Positions 1 to 12,446 of a stretch of DNA of 64,000 bases are shown here, in pieces; the first letter of the stretch is position 1, and each line of letters opens with the position of its first letter. The position numbers and the translations under genes are program-made. This stretch comes from Romanomermis culicivorax (taxonomy: Eukaryota > Nematoda > Enoplea > Mermithida > Mermithidae). The notes under the pieces were generated by a model. It had not been told where the DNA came from. It was given only the letters and a program-made list of their open reading frames with translations, and did no database searches. The stretch is from the NCBI GenBank assembly GCA_963922205.1, contig CAWUHX010000156.1:248001-312000 (forward strand). Reading direction: 5' to 3'.

Positions 1-453
1 TATTCTATTCAATTCTCATTAGTAGGTGTCAACACTCAGCAGCTCGAAAAATGTGGGCGAGGCCAACCAAATTTTAAACAGTCTTTGACTATCGCTTCTC
101 TGTCAACACTATTTTGAACCATGCTTTTTAATAGATCTTAACGGGAACAATGTGTTAGCGGTGCCCAGTTCGTTGCGTTTTCAAACGAAAAAATTCCTGT
201 TCGCAGGACTCCCTATTTGGGCGGGGTCAAACACCTCCCCGGGTCGGTTCAGTTTCTTAGTCCAAATATAGATGTCGATTTACACCCACGTCAAGAAATT
301 ACTCAATCTGGATATTCTTGTATCAACCATATCTGCCACATTATGATCATGGAAGTGAGATGAGTGAGTGATTACAGGACCCGCTTGGACCAACAACTTC
401 TGAACTTTAAATGTTTAGAAGTGCGAAAATTCGCTTGGATCGATGTTTAGACT
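1..453. other. No gene recognised
   Basis: AT-rich DNA with scattered short open frames. I see no exon with recognisable protein similarity, no RNA gene and no repeat end before the first transposon copy. Confidence 0.4.
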
Positions 454-898
454 CATACATGTAATTGGGGGGGGGGAAGTGCTATGGGAACCCCCCCCAG
501 AAATCGTCGACCATATGGCTAGCCATTGGGCGGCCCCCACCCCAGGATTTTCCAATCCTATGGCTAGCCATATGGTAGCCCTAGGGACCCCCATAGTTTT
601 AGTCGGAATAATACTGAAAAATGTCATTTTTTCCATGAAAAATATCAATTTTTGAACAAAAAATGGTCGAAAACGTCAATTTTCTCGGCGCTTCGCGCCA
701 TAAGTACATATTTTATCTTTTTTAAGACAAAAATTACTACTTTTTAAACCGTTTTTCGGACATTTCTCATGGAAAAAATCGATTTTTTTTCCTTCCGGGA
801 CCCCTCCCCCCAAAATTTTGGGAATTACTGACCCCCGGCCCCAAAAAAGTGCTCCAACCCCCCCCCCCCCCAGACCTCGGAGCTCCGTTACATGTATG
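454..898 (+). mobile_element. Short hAT-like MITE, family A, copy 1
   Basis: This non-coding element begins CATACATGTAATT and ends GTTACATGTATG, so its termini are inverted repeats. A poly-G run follows the left end, a poly-C run precedes the right end, and the hairpin motif GGCGCTTCGCGCC lies in the middle. It is flanked by the direct repeat TTAGACT (447-453 and 899-905). Other copies lie at 3566-4000, 39219-39942 (inverted) and 47601-47969. Having no coding capacity, it would depend on a transposase supplied elsewhere. The hAT assignment is inferred from the 8-bp target duplications of its sister copies. Confidence 0.7.
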
Positions 899-2299
899 TT
901 AGACTTGTCAAATTCTAGAAAGTTCCTGAAGTGCTGAGGTAAGCAATCCGCTCTCTTTTTCTTGTTATGCTTGTGAATGAAAAGAAAGTTTCAAATTTTA
1001 ATTATTTTCCGTTAAACCAATATGACTGAAAATTTGTGAGCATATTCAGCCGAATTCCAATAATTTTTCTGAATGAAAAATTCTATACCTACTAAAAGCT
1101 CTGATCAAACAATTTTTACAACAGTAATAATTTTTGTCATTTCCCAGTCTACAATCATTTAAAAAACTGAATTCAGTGGTCAAGAATAACTTTGCAAAGA
1201 TGCTTCATTTTCACGCCGAAAAAAGATATTTTTACTCTAGGCCGAGAGACGAACAAAACTAGTGATCGAAAAAGTACATGTGAACTTTAGCACAGTTTTT
1301 CCACACCATTTATATGATTAACAATATTAATAGAAAGTCGTCTCGTCTGAAAATGTTTGATATATGTCGATACAGTTCTGAACTTCTGTCTACTGGGAGA
1401 ATAAGAGTAAACTTTTATTAATGATAAACAAAAGTACATAATAATGAAAAATTACACAGTGAGCGAATTCACGAGGATACGTTTTAACTTTTTATGCTAG
1501 TAAAATTCACTTTTTCGTGAGAATATGAATAATAAAAACAATTTGAATAAATTCGTAAAAATATTATCACGAGAATTACTCGTATTCAATATGCTGTTGT
1601 AGAGAATAATTTGAAACTTAAATGAGTTGCGGAAATTCCCATTTTTTGAAATAATTTCCTTCGAAAATATCATTCTTGCACATACCGATAAGGTCATGGT
1701 TCTCAAAAAACCCTACAAAGATTGAACCAAAAAGTAGTCGATAATTCGTTGGAAAGTTTCATATTGTTGAAGGAATAAATATTGACGATTCTGAAGGACT
1801 CTGAAAAATTGGCATTTTCAAGCTCTATTTGATCATAAAACATTGTTGCACGAATCTAAATTTAGAATATTTGCTACTGAAAATTAGCTCACTATTTTTT
1901 GAAAAAGTCACAGATTGATTAATAATACTCAGTCCAACGGATTTTTAAGACAAGCTGCTATACTGCTTCAATCTTGGTTATGTCAAACTATGATAGAACA
2001 ATTGAAGAAAGATGAAGCTGAAAATTAAGAATCAAAATTTCAGCCGTTTCACGTACGATCTTTTCTGGAATCAATCAGAAATCAACATTATTCTTTTTCG
2101 GAACTGACGAGAACAAAATCTATCAATTTCACCTCTGTGTGGGGTTGAAATTTCGAAACGCAATTAGTCTTCCGACTTTTCGATACCTCCTTATGATGAG
2201 TCCACAATAAAAATATTAGTCTAATGACTCGAATTCGAAATTCGTAAAAAATAAGATTCGATAAACACATTCGCGCCTAAAACAATTCCTTTCACCCGC
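899..2299. other. No gene recognised; 3' flank of UMP-CMP kinase
   Basis: AT-rich DNA downstream of the minus-strand UMP-CMP kinase stop codon. The short open frames here look random and none has recognisable similarity. The 3' untranslated region of the kinase should lie in the right-hand part, but I see no clear AATAAA signal close to the stop. Confidence 0.4.
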
Positions 2300-5200
2300 C
2301 TAGTTTCCATTTTGTAATGACTGGAAAAGTTGAGAAACTTCCTCCGTCACCTACAAATAGAGAAAAACTCGAAAATTTTTATCAAATGAAATTTAAACTA
2401 AAAATGTATACGTGACTTCTCTTTTTGCGGTTGAAGAGGGCAAGAAAATTCATATTTTTCAATGTGTACTGATGCGAAATAATCTTGTAACTAAATCGTG
2501 TAAGGGGAAAACTTTCCAGAGAATTTAATAAATAAATCTTGTCGAAAATATCAAAATCAGCTATGGAAAGTTTTGCGTCTCGATGGAAAGATATGCGATA
2601 TACTACTTACTTGGTCAATATTTTGTGTCGCATCTACAACATTAACTAAATTCAATTTTTTAAAATGTTCGACTATCGGCATGGTTTGCGTGGTGTACGT
2701 ATTGAAACGCTTCTTCAAGCTTTGCTCATTGTCGTCAGTACGTCCTTCGCCTCGATTTAAACAACGGTCAACGCAAGCCTTTAAATATATTTTTGACGAT
2801 GAATTAAGACGAGTTAGAGGACTTTCTAGGAGCAGAATAAGAATGAAAACCTTCTAAGAAATTATTAGCGCATAAGTGCCGATTTGGTAATTATTTTGGA
2901 ATAAAAATCAGTTTTTCAAAATTCAATCTTCACAAAACACGAATGCCTACTTCGAATTGGTAATCTTTCCACATTTTTCAAAATTGATTTTTCTATTTTG
3001 TTATGATTATATATAATTCATCTCAGCTTACCGTATTCTTGGTTTTTACCATTTTCCTTCTTCATTTTAAATCATTATTTTCTTCAATTTTTTACAACTG
3101 ACTTTTTACGACACAATAGTTCTATTATTTTTGGTCCATTTTCTGCTTTCAGATATGGATTTTGTGGGCAAATGATCCAGCTTCTATAAATTTCTGAGGT
3201 TCGGATTACTATATTTTCTTAGCAACCTGTGATACGATTCAAATTTTTGACTACACCGACATCACTTTGCTGGGAGTGGCCATAGTAGCCACCTCAACTT
3301 CAAATTGTTGCAAATTATACAGGTTGAGCGCCAAAAAAAGGCGACCAGGTGCTGACTTTCATAACTTCGTAACGGATAAAGCTTTTTTAATGCGGATTGT
3401 TGCTTTAGAATCCCCTATTTGTCTTTGTTGTAAGGACAAAGTTTTATGCTTCTAGCCTTCATGATTTTCGCATTAACAGAAATTATGTAAAAGCGGTCAT
3501 TTTTCAAAAATTGAAAGTTGTGAAATCAAAGTAAAAATTGTTCTACTGTGAAAAAGGTTTTGTAACATACATATAATTGGGGGGGGGGGGGGTGAAGTGC
3601 TATGGGAACCCCCCCCCCCCCAGAAATCGTCGACCATATGGCTAGCCATTGGACGACCGCCCCCCAGGATTTTCCAATCCTACGGCTAGCCATAGGGTAG
3701 CCCATGGGTCCCCATACTTTTGGTTGGAAAAATTTCAATTTTTTGATGAAAAATGTCTATTTTTGAACAAAAATGGTCAAAAACGCCAATTTTCTCGGCG
3801 CTTCGCGCCACAAATACATTGTTGAACAAAAATTACAATTTTTTAAACTATTTTTCTGACTTTTTTCGTATAAAAATCGATTTTTTTCCTTCAGAGACCC
3901 CTCCCCCCAAAATTTTGGGAATTACTGACCCCCGGCCCAAAAAAAGTGGCCCAACCCCCCCCCCCCCCTCCCCAGACCTCGGGGCTCCGTTACACGTATG
4001 TTTTGTAATATTGTTTACACACAAGAATACTTTGAAAATCCAGATTTATAATTTACACGCAATTTAAAGTCACAAGTCTCTTGTTACGATGTGGGCAAAA
4101 TTTTGCTATAATCAAGAGCTTTTGTTTTGGAATTGGAAAAAAACAAAATCAAAGAAAAATCAGTTCTGCCATTGACCAATTCGAAAAACGATTAAAAATC
4201 TTATATGCTCAAAATATTGTAACTAAATTAGCATTCGGCATTGAAAAATTTAAAAAGGTGGATTTCAGACTCTGGGAAATCGAATGTATTTTGTTTAATT
4301 TTTAGCAAGGATCGTAATTTTTACACCATTGGAATTATGACAAAAAAGACTGACGAAGGTCGGTGAGTCAAAAGCAGAAATTCTATCGGAAAAATTACCG
4401 AAAGACGTTATTAATAGTCGAAAATTTCTCACAAAAAGTTTGGAAAACGTATATCGTAGTTCTCTGTTATTTAATAAGGAACCGCAAAAGTCGCCAACAC
4501 TATACACTACTTTGTAGGAAAACGAATAAGCTACCGAATGGCACCGAGCATATCGCAATCGGTTAAGTATTCATTAAATAAACTGGATTCCAAGTTGATA
4601 AATTGCTTCGGAAAATCGAACTTTACAAAGTGCGTCTAAATTCTTGAGCAGGACTGTACATACATTTTTGTATTTAAACGATGAAAGCATCATTCTACAC
4701 TGAAAATTTAAAGCTTCTATAAATTAATAAGTGTCTACAAAGGACTCATCTTCTAGCATTCTGCTATCTATCAAAAGCTACAAGTTCAACGCGTCGGAAG
4801 CAGCTGTTCAAAAATAATTCCGAAAATCGCTCGTCTCCGAAAAAAATTCTGTCTATGGACCAATTTGTAAGCAGACATTTATCATAGGGGAAGGTTGGAG
4901 GGACTTTCCTCTCGAATAGGTCGGACCTAGTAACCAAATATGAGGACCCTAACCCCACCCAAAAACTTGCGAAAAATATCATTTTTTGTTTTTTTTGGGT
5001 AAATTTTCAAAATTTTCGTTTTTTTTCGACTTTTTTTGGGTAATTCCAGGGATTTTGGAGGCAATGGATACCTCATTCCACGAAATTTCAGATTTACTTT
5101 CCTACCAAACAACAGATCGGGGGTCTTATAGATGTGATCATAAGATGCATCAACAAGATCGTGCAGCAAAAGGGTGATGGTAAATTTTTTTGGTGAAAAT

Positions 5201-6405
5201 TTCCATCGGTTGTAATGACTCAGTCGAAAATCGGGAAGAATACATAATTCTCATTGATTACTTTCAGACTCAATTAAATTTGACATAGCGACCCCCGGTA
5301 AACATTTTCAAAATCCAGGGCATGGTAAGGGTGATATGCCTGACTTTATATGTTATTGTACGATAGTAGTAGGCTGATATTTGTTCAGACGAAACGAGCC
5401 ATGACAATGACTAATTTGTGATTCATACAAGATGGAACTAATATTTTGATCTCATCTTTTCTCATCTGCATCTTGCGTCGCTTCTTTAGAAAAAAATATA
5501 CAATGGGTCCTACCTTTTCAGTGCATTGAAGAAACAAAACGAACTGCGTTCTCGTTTTATGGCCCATTTCTTTAGTCCAACCGTCTAAATTATCTTGATT
5601 ACGCGGAAAACCGTCGATCAAATATCCTTTTTGATTAGGGTGGGCGATCATCGCCTGAAAAAAAGTTTGCAAAGGAGGAAAGAACACTTGAAAAAATGTT
5701 CTTTACATTCTCTAATAATTTGCATGTAATAGCTACGGGGACGATAACGCCGGTTTTGATATGTTCGTCGATCAATTTACCAAACTGGGATCCTTCGCGA
5801 TGCATTTCTTCGCGCAACAATTCGCCGGCGCTCAAATGCGTGTAACCGAATTTCTGGAATTGTAATGAGTAACAAAAACATTTTGACAGAAGTAGCATTA
5901 TTTTTGGATTTGCAAATTGAAAATACAGAACACTCTCAAACACCGAATTACCTGAACAATGTGTTGATGTTTTCAACCAGCTACGTAATGCCATCAACCA
6001 GTTAGAAAACCAAAAAAATCAGTGAGCAAATATCTAGCCAAGACAAAAAAACGTTTTTTTCATTAATTCATAAAAACTGCAGAAATTATATTAATTTTAG
6101 ATCCTTCAACCAAGAATGGTTCCTGCCATTGCCAATAAATGTTATCAACGATTTCGGAACTGAATACGTCGGCGTTGATTTAATGTTTTAATTGTGAACA
6201 AAAGTCGAAAACAAAGAATGCACCGTTTCGCTAGTGATGCTTGTGCCTTGAAACGGTACTTATGACGACGTGTGATCAATGGCTATAAATATTAAAAAAT
6301 ATATTTATTGCTTACTTCGACGATTTTTGAGCATTGCGTTCCTTTACCACTGCCAGGTGGACCCAAAACAAAAACGACGTTCCACGGTTTGAACGAACCG
6401 GTCAT
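2300..6405 (-). CDS. CMPK1: UMP-CMP kinase (cytidylate/uridylate monophosphate kinase)
   Basis: Transfers phosphate from ATP to UMP, CMP and dCMP in pyrimidine nucleotide synthesis; cytosolic in animals. Five exons on the minus strand: 6405-6316, 5853-5707, 5654-5514, 2778-2611 and 2350-2300, all phase 0 with GT-AG introns, giving 198 residues against about 196 in the family. The P-loop GPPGSGKGT is at residues 15-23. Next come the NMP-binding stretch [11 protein letters not shown] and the [12 protein letters not shown] motif (GFPR at 94-97). Exon 4 gives the lid, [16 protein letters not shown]. The last exon encodes [16 protein letters not shown] and a TAG stop. Intron 3 is 2.7 kb and holds a family A MITE (3566-4000). 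The start is the only in-frame ATG before the P-loop. The family assignment is secure; that exons 4 and 5 belong here is inferred from phase and similarity. Confidence 0.93.
3566..4000 (+). mobile_element. hAT-like MITE, family A, copy 2 (in kinase intron 3)
   Basis: Starts CATACATATAATTGGG and ends GTTACACGTATG. An exact 8-bp target duplication TTTTGTAA flanks it (3558-3565 and 4001-4008), which is the hAT superfamily length. It contains long G and C runs and the GGCGCTTCGCGCC hairpin. It lies inside the large third intron of the UMP-CMP kinase gene and does not touch a splice site. Confidence 0.85.
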
Positions 6406-7046
6406 AATTTTACGAAGATACGAAATTGTTGTAATAGAGCTATATGTTTATAGTGGCTACGAAGATGCCGATTATTGGGATAAATTTAATGTAGAAAACT
6501 ATGCTACTGGTTCTCTGAAACAGTAAAGAACGAATGAGAACTTTTGAATGACCTTATCAAACACAAAGCGTCTCCGTTTACAAATGAGGTCGTGTACAGA
6601 TGAATTTTTAAAGCACATTGCACCAGAAAATTTGAGAGTTTTGACATTCTTAAATACTGGAATGAAAAATCAATCCAACAAAAACAAAAAAAATAGTCAA
6701 GGTCAAAACAAAAAAAGATAAGTTAAGGAATGATAGATTTTTCATTAATTCATTTGCACTGACATTTCTGTGATTCTGATTATTTATCGAATCTGACCTA
6801 AAACTAAAAAATTAGTTTTTCTTTCTATTTGGTAATTCAGTGAATGCAGAAGCATGAGAATATTCCAATAAGCTCAAAAATTCATAGAAGAAACGTGTGT
6901 ATTTTTTAGCGAGAAACGATTTGGCGAAAACTGCAAAAAATTTTTGATGCATTTTATGATGAGGCATACTTTGGTGCATTTAAGAACGTCCAAATCTTGA
7001 AATTTTACGGCGCTTCGCGCCGGTTATGACTTCAATTATCATTATT

Positions 7047-7116
7047 TTTTAGCATCTCCACCTTTGTTTATCACTTAATCACTTTTAGCATCTCCACCTT
7101 TGTTTATCACTTAATC
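7047..7116. repeat. 34-bp direct tandem duplication
   Basis: Two identical 34-bp units beginning TTTTAGCATCTCCACC lie at 7047-7080 and 7083-7116, separated by AC. Their identity suggests a recent local duplication. A related single unit can be read on the opposite strand near 47350-47400. Confidence 0.8.
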
Positions 7117-7469
7117 TATAATAGTTTTCAACATCTTCAACGTAATCTCATGTTCTAATTGGTAATCTTCAATATTTTATCTTGATATTTGATGAATATC
7201 CGCATTTTTTGTTTGACACAATTTTTTAGCAAGATCAACACGCCAAATTTCTAAACTTTTTGAAGCGATTGTTCTTTTCTCAGTGGAAGCTTCATGGAAG
7301 TAGGGTTAGAAAATTACTCACATCTTTTCGGCCAAATTCATGAAAATTCATGAATAAATTACTGGTTTTAAATTTGTTTAAATAATAAAATTCTAGAAGT
7401 TGCGATTTTTGAACACAAAATTCAAATCTAATTTTTGAGATATTTATTCGAAAAATTGACCATCAGAAT

Positions 7470-7890
7470 GCTTTAAAAAGCTCAAAAACACTTGAATATA
7501 TCCTCTATGAGCATTAAAAGCGAAAAAAACAAGTTGGGGAGAGTGGAGAAAAAACTTTTGACGCTATTCCCTATTTGGGGAAAAGGCCGGCGGGAAAAAA
7601 TAGTGGGATGAGGCGTTTCGTTGAAATTTCTAATCATATATTTATGTGTTTCTTTAGTAACTCATAGGATTTTAAGACGAAAACTTTTCGCCAAAAAATT
7701 TTCCACATGTGGAAAAAAATTGGACCTCTTTCGCTTCCCACCTTTGTGGAAAACGCTGTGGAAAAAACAGTGTTTGGTACCAAAACATGATTTTTGGCAC
7801 AAAAAATTTCGAATGGCACAAAAAACTTTGAGCGTTTGTGCTAATTGGCAAACTCTTTCAAGGGCAAAAAATTAAATTGTCTTGCGTTTC
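7470..7890. repeat. Dispersed repeat with GGCAC-type inverted words, family C
   Basis: It contains the variable word TTTTTGGCACAAAAAA and its complements, plus a GGGGAAAAGGCC block. The same material recurs at 10860-10981, 12660-12790, 25845-25920 and 48310-48720; the last also has the ACATGTGGAAA block in inverted order. No coding content is recognised. Confidence 0.6.
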
Positions 7891-8260
7891 AGACATTTTA
7901 GACCCTAAAAACGCAAGCGGAAAAATTGAAATTGTTGGCACAATTTTTCGTACAAAGATTTACTCAACTCCGGCCTTGAGTCTTCTTCAGAAGAAAGCAA
8001 TTATAGACGTCCTTAATTTAATCTTTACATCATTGTTACAAAGAAATTCGCAGCCAAAGATTATAGAAAAATATAAACTTCCTGACCACGTCCATAGAAT
8101 TATTTGGATTATCGCGGCATTCGATTCATTGTTTTTATGGCGAAAACCCTTTCGCCATGTCGTTTTTTCGCTTAAAGATGCCATCATATGCTTTATTAAT
8201 GCACTTTTGAGCTTTTCAGAATATATTCATGTTTTGCAGACCGCGATTCACCAAAAATAA
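7838..8260 (+). CDS. Unrecognised open frame, 140 codons
   Basis: An open frame starting inside a dispersed repeat. Its second half is rich in hydrophobic and basic residues (KYKLPDHVHRIIWIIAAF), but I recognise no family. No splice sites, neighbours or codon signature support a real gene, and it may be chance or a decayed transposon product. Confidence 0.12.
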   Translation: MLIGKLFQGQKIKLSCVSDILDPKNASGKIEIVGTIFRTKIYSTPALSLLQKKAIIDVLNLIFTSLLQRNSQPKIIEKYKLPDHVHRIIWIIAAFDSLFLWRKPFRHVVFSLKDAIICFINALLSFSEYIHVLQTAIHQK

Positions 8261-8735
8261 AGGAAAAACAAAAAATTTTGACTTTTGAGTCAGATTATGA
8301 TAAGAATATATCAAAATAGTAACAAATAGGTAAAAAAAGCCAAAGCGAAGAAAACCTGAATTGCATAGAAATTCGACTGCAGATGCTGACATATTTGTGC
8401 TCAGCCAAAATAAATAAAGCATAGGCTGCATTTGAATCATTCTTCCTTTACGGCGCAAAGGGCAGGAAAAATTTTTAGATTCGAAACAGATACTTTGGAG
8501 CGTTAAGATAAGATAATTTATTAATAACGAAAGGTAATGTTAATACACACAAAATGAACGGAAAACTGTAACAGCCAAATAGTAATAGCAAATTAAGTTA
8601 CGGTTCATCAAGAAAGTCAAGATACAATTTACTTATCTTGTTTGAAAACACTACTCGAAGACACTGTATTTTCATCTAACGAATTCTATGCTTTAACGAC
8701 ACGATTACAAAATTCATATTTTAAAACGTTAGAAG

Positions 8736-10586
8736 CACCGTTTTTTTTCCTCGAAAATTTTTGCCACATGAGAACCGGACCCAAAATTATTTTCCTCATT
8801 TTCCAAAAATTTTCCTCATTTTTAAGAACGTTTATAATGTGGCTATGGATGCTTTTTTATGCATTTTAGGAGTATACCCAAGCATTTCGTTGTATTTGGA
8901 GTCAGAAACCTGCAAAAATGAGGAAAAAATTGAGAAAATTCTGGTTACGTTAGTTAAAAATGAGCTCATGAAGAATATATTAATGTTGTACAGAAGCAGG
9001 TGAAGCATGTTAACGATAGAGTTCTCAGGAATTTATCCGCTCTATATTGACATTTCAGTGGCTCCGATTAGAATCATCTAATTTTATTTAGTTTTTGGTC
9101 CGGCGTGGAGCGCCAGAAATATTTGTTGATTTTCACTTTCTACAACGCTGGAAAATGAATCTTCACAACGTTGAGAAATAAATTAAAATCAAACTGATGA
9201 ACTGTAATTTGTTTCAAATTACGGCGCCGAGCGCCGGAAAAATTTTCGGGTTTTTATATTCTAAAACGCTGAAAAATAAATCTCTCCAACAGATATTCAT
9301 GAACAGATTGCAGTCTAGTAGTGTCTTCGATCTCCATCTTCGATAAAGGCAAAAGTTCAGGTTGCAAACGTTTAAAAAATTCCAAGTATCGAGAGAAAAA
9401 ATTGAGAGAATTGATGAAAAATCTCAATTTTGGGCGACATATGGAACCAGGGTTTTTTTGCACAGGCCAGGTTGCAATGTGCAACTTGGGGAAGAATTTT
9501 GGTTGCACAGATAAATTTTTAGTTGCTCACTCTAAAATCGATAAATTTGCTTAAATTTATCGGAAAAACCATCGCAAACTGTTTTCTTGACATTTCATTC
9601 GATCCGCGTCGGTTTTAGGCATTTAAAACCCAATTTTTGAGTTTTGGAGACCAAATGAAAAATCTAATTGAACTAGACTAGAGTAATTAGTTCGGCGCGT
9701 AGCGCCGAAAATTTTTTCGGGATTTCAATATTCTGGAACGCTGAAAAATGAATCTTTTCACCTTTTATTTCCCAGACAGAAGGTTTGATTTTCGGTGAAT
9801 TTAATGGATTTTCAGTGGGACAATGTCAAATCCAAAAACTAGGCCAGCGGCTTTCAAGTGCCAAAAATTTCTAGCATTGTCTTACACTCAAAATGTTTTA
9901 ATCACATGAAAGTCAAAATTCAAATTTTTTGTGAAGATCGCAATTTTGGGAAAATTATCGAGAAAAATGTTGGTTTTCATCAACTTCTTCAAAAAACAAT
10001 ACAGGATCAAACATTTAACCATAATATGATGATAATTAGAACCTTAAGCACTAACTAGAATGACCTTTTCTAACCGCGTACTAGAATAATATAGAAAATT
10101 ATAAATTAATTGAAATTTTTTTTCCATTTTAGAACGCATAAAAATGCATCTCTGGACAGAAAACCCAATAACTTTATCAAAAGAGCAGTCAGGCCTAAAG
10201 TTGCACTGTGCAACTTGGCAGAAAAAATTTGGTTGCACAGCCCGAAATTTGGTTGCGGTGTGCAAAAAAAACCCTGTGATGAACTGTTAACGATTAGAAA
10301 ATGAAACGAGCTAACTTGATAGATGGAAACTGTTGAGAATTAATTAGTAAGTCGGAGTAGATATGCTAACGTCCGCGCCTGATAGAAAATAGTTAAGATT
10401 ATACCCATGACCGGCGCCAAGCGCCGGAAAATTTTGAGATTTTGACCCTTTTAAGTCCACCAGAGCGCATCTTTTCGGTTTTGAATTCCCTAAAATTTTT
10501 TCCTCAATGAGAACCATACCCAAACTTTTTTTCCTCATTTCGAAATTTTTTTCCTCAAAAGACCCCATTTGAGGAAAAAAACGGTG
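8736..10586 (-). mobile_element. hAT-like element, CACCGTTTTTTTCCTC family, copy 1 with nested insertion
   Basis: Termini are CACCGTTTTTTTTCCTC and its complement. The exact 8-bp target duplication GTTAGAAG flanks it (8728-8735 and 10587-10594). It is the inverted relative of 10982-12003 and of 50152-50912. At 1.85 kb it is about 830 bp longer than the copy at 10982, which is explained by the nested element at 9448-10276. Two CGGCGC-type hairpins lie inside its own sequence. I see no transposase; short open frames run through it but are repeated in the other copies without conservation of a protein. Confidence 0.85.
9448..10276 (+). mobile_element. Nested hAT-like MITE, CAGGGTTTTTTTGC family
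   Basis: Starts CAGGGTTTTTTTGCAC and ends GTGCAAAAAAAACCCTG. The flanks TATGGAAC and TGATGAAC resemble a decayed 8-bp duplication. The paralogous element at 10982-12003 has uninterrupted sequence at the matching site (about 11281-11300), as does the copy near 50385-50400. This is therefore a secondary insertion into the element at 8736-10586. Its interior resembles parts of 12960-13355, 26340-26560 and 57049-58478. Confidence 0.8.
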
Positions 10587-10608
10587 GTTAGAAGATGAAT
10601 ACAGGTAT

Positions 10609-10849
10609 GGTATATACTTGGGGGCGGGTTGGGGTGGGGACCCCCCCCAACTTAGCCAACCCTGAACCCAAAATCATTTGCCCCCCAACCCCCCCCCCCC
10701 CCCAGTTTGGAAAAAATTAAAAAAATTTGCAAAAAAGTGTATGTTTTTTACCCTTTTTTGGGAAAAATTTGACTTTTTCCCACCCCCCGCCCCCCCAAAA
10801 TTTCGGATTTATCCCCCCCCCCCAACTGGTCGGAGGTCTTACAGGTATG
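10609..10849 (+). mobile_element. Short MITE, family B copy
   Basis: Has the family B layout: a G run at the left, two long C runs, CCCAACTGGTCGGAGG and the right end CTTACAGGTATG. It separates the two head-to-head hAT-like elements. The left boundary is uncertain. Better-preserved relatives with exact 8-bp duplications lie at 28106-28298 and 46520-46826. Confidence 0.6.
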
Positions 10850-10981
10850 CAGGAGGCTTGAAAAGGCTCAAAAACACCTAAATAAAGCGTCTGTGAGCAT
10901 TTTTAAGCGAAAAAAACGACTCCGGGAAAATGGGGAAAAAAATTTTGACCCCTTTCCCCATTTGGGGAAAAGGCCCGGGGG

Positions 10982-12003
10982 CACCGTTTTTTTCCTCAAA
11001 TGGGGTCTTTTGAGGAAGAAAATTTCGAAATGAGGAAAAAAAATTTGGGTATGGTTCTCATTGTGGAAAAAATTTTGGGGAACTCTAAACCGAAAAGATG
11101 CGTTTTGGTGGACTTTAAAAGGTCAAAATCTCAAAATTTTCCGGCGCTTCGCGCCGGTTATGGGTATAATTATAACTATTCTATCAGGCGCGGCCGTTAG
11201 CATATCTACTTCGACTTACTAATTAATGCTCAACAGTTTCCATCAATCAAGTTAGCTCGTTTCATTTTCTAATCGTTTACAGTCAATTATGTCGCCGAAA
11301 ATAGAGATTTTTCATCAAGTCTCTCAATTTTTTCTCTCGATGATTGGAATTTTTTAAACGTTTGCAATCTGAACTTTTGCGTTTATTGAAGGTGGAAGTT
11401 AAAGACATTACTCTAGACCGCGATTTTAAAACATTTGTTCACGAATTGTCTGTTGGAGAGATTTATTTTTCAGCGTTTTAGAATACAAAAACCCAAAAAT
11501 TTTTCCGGCGCTACGCGCCGGAATGGGAAGCTAATTACGCTTCATCAGTCTGATTTTAAATTATTTCCCAACGTTATGAAGGTTCATTTTTCAGCGTTTT
11601 AGAAAGTGAAAATCAAAACATTTTTCCGGCGCTCCGCGCCGGACCAAGAACTAAATAAAATTCGATGATTCTAATCGGAATCACAGGAATGTTGATAGCA
11701 AATAAATTCATGAGAACTCTATCATTAACTTGCTTTATCCGCTCCTATAGAACACCAATATATTCTTCATGAGCTCATTTTGACTAACATAACCAGAATT
11801 TTCTCAATTTTTTTCCTCATTTTTGCAGGTTTCTAACTCCAAATACAAGAAAATGCTTGGGTATGCTCCTAAAATGCATAAAAAAGCATCCATAGCCACA
11901 TTATAAGCGTTTTTAAAAATGTGGAAAATTTTTGGAAAATGAGGAAAAAAATTTTGGGTCCGGTTCTCATGTGGAAAAAATCTTCGAGGAAAAAAAAACG
12001 GTG
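10982..12003 (+). mobile_element. hAT-like element, CACCGTTTTTTTCCTC family, copy 2
   Basis: Ends are CACCGTTTTTTTCCTC and its complement. An exact 8-bp duplication CCCGGGGG flanks it (10974-10981 and 12004-12011). At 1,022 bp it is the uninterrupted version of the copy at 8736-10586 and lies in the opposite orientation. It carries hairpins CCGGCGC-NNN-GCGCCGG at about 11142, 11504 and 11628 with different loops (TTC, TAC, TCC). No transposase is recognised. Confidence 0.87.
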
Positions 12004-12304
12004 CCCGGGGGAAAAAAACAGTGGTTCCATTCCATGCAATTAATTATCAACTAAATTTGGTCTGATCGTATAGTAACCCTGTAGCTTTGTAGTGGAAATC
12101 ATTCTCACTACAAACTTGGATTGTACTGATGAATATTACTGCCATCAAAATAGATGACCCATACATATCAGATTTTACGTTTGGAATCATCGATAAATCA
12201 CCATATATGAAGTTCAGCATTTTCAAACAAGATTGAACGTGTATAAAAACGCTAGATCAAGGTTAGCTTTTACTGTCATTGTGAGTGGTTTTCAGCCTTT
12301 CTTT

Positions 12305-12446
12305 GGCAGTGTCTATTGACCGGATCCGGTCAATATTTTTTAGCTATTGACAGGATCCGGGCAGGAGAAGATGCTATGGGAGCGTGATATTGACCGGACG
12401 AAAAGAGCAGTAAATTGATTGATCACGTGATTCAAACATGCAAAAC
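12305..12446 (+). repeat. Left arm of ~142-bp inverted repeat enclosing the retrotransposon
   Basis: Begins GGCAGTGTCTATTGACCGG and runs to the GATCACGTGATT palindrome and beyond. The reverse complement of 25688-25830 matches it at roughly 90 percent by eye. Without the 12.25-kb retrotransposon the two arms would bound an element of about 1.27 kb. I could not find a convincing target duplication. Confidence 0.75.

Larger units (their letters stand above)
6406..8735. other. Intergenic DNA with repeat fragments
   Basis: Upstream of the UMP-CMP kinase start. It holds a hairpin motif near 7010, a 34-bp tandem duplication (7047-7116), a dispersed repeat (about 7470-7890) and one open frame of unknown meaning (7838-8260). 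No exon of a recognised gene was found. Confidence 0.4.

Noticed and set aside
10344-11200. Two similar short proteins (MGSFEE...) on opposite strands as a gene pair
   Set aside because: They are the same transposon end read from two inverted copies; a third copy at 50152 has different stops and no sign of protein-level selection.
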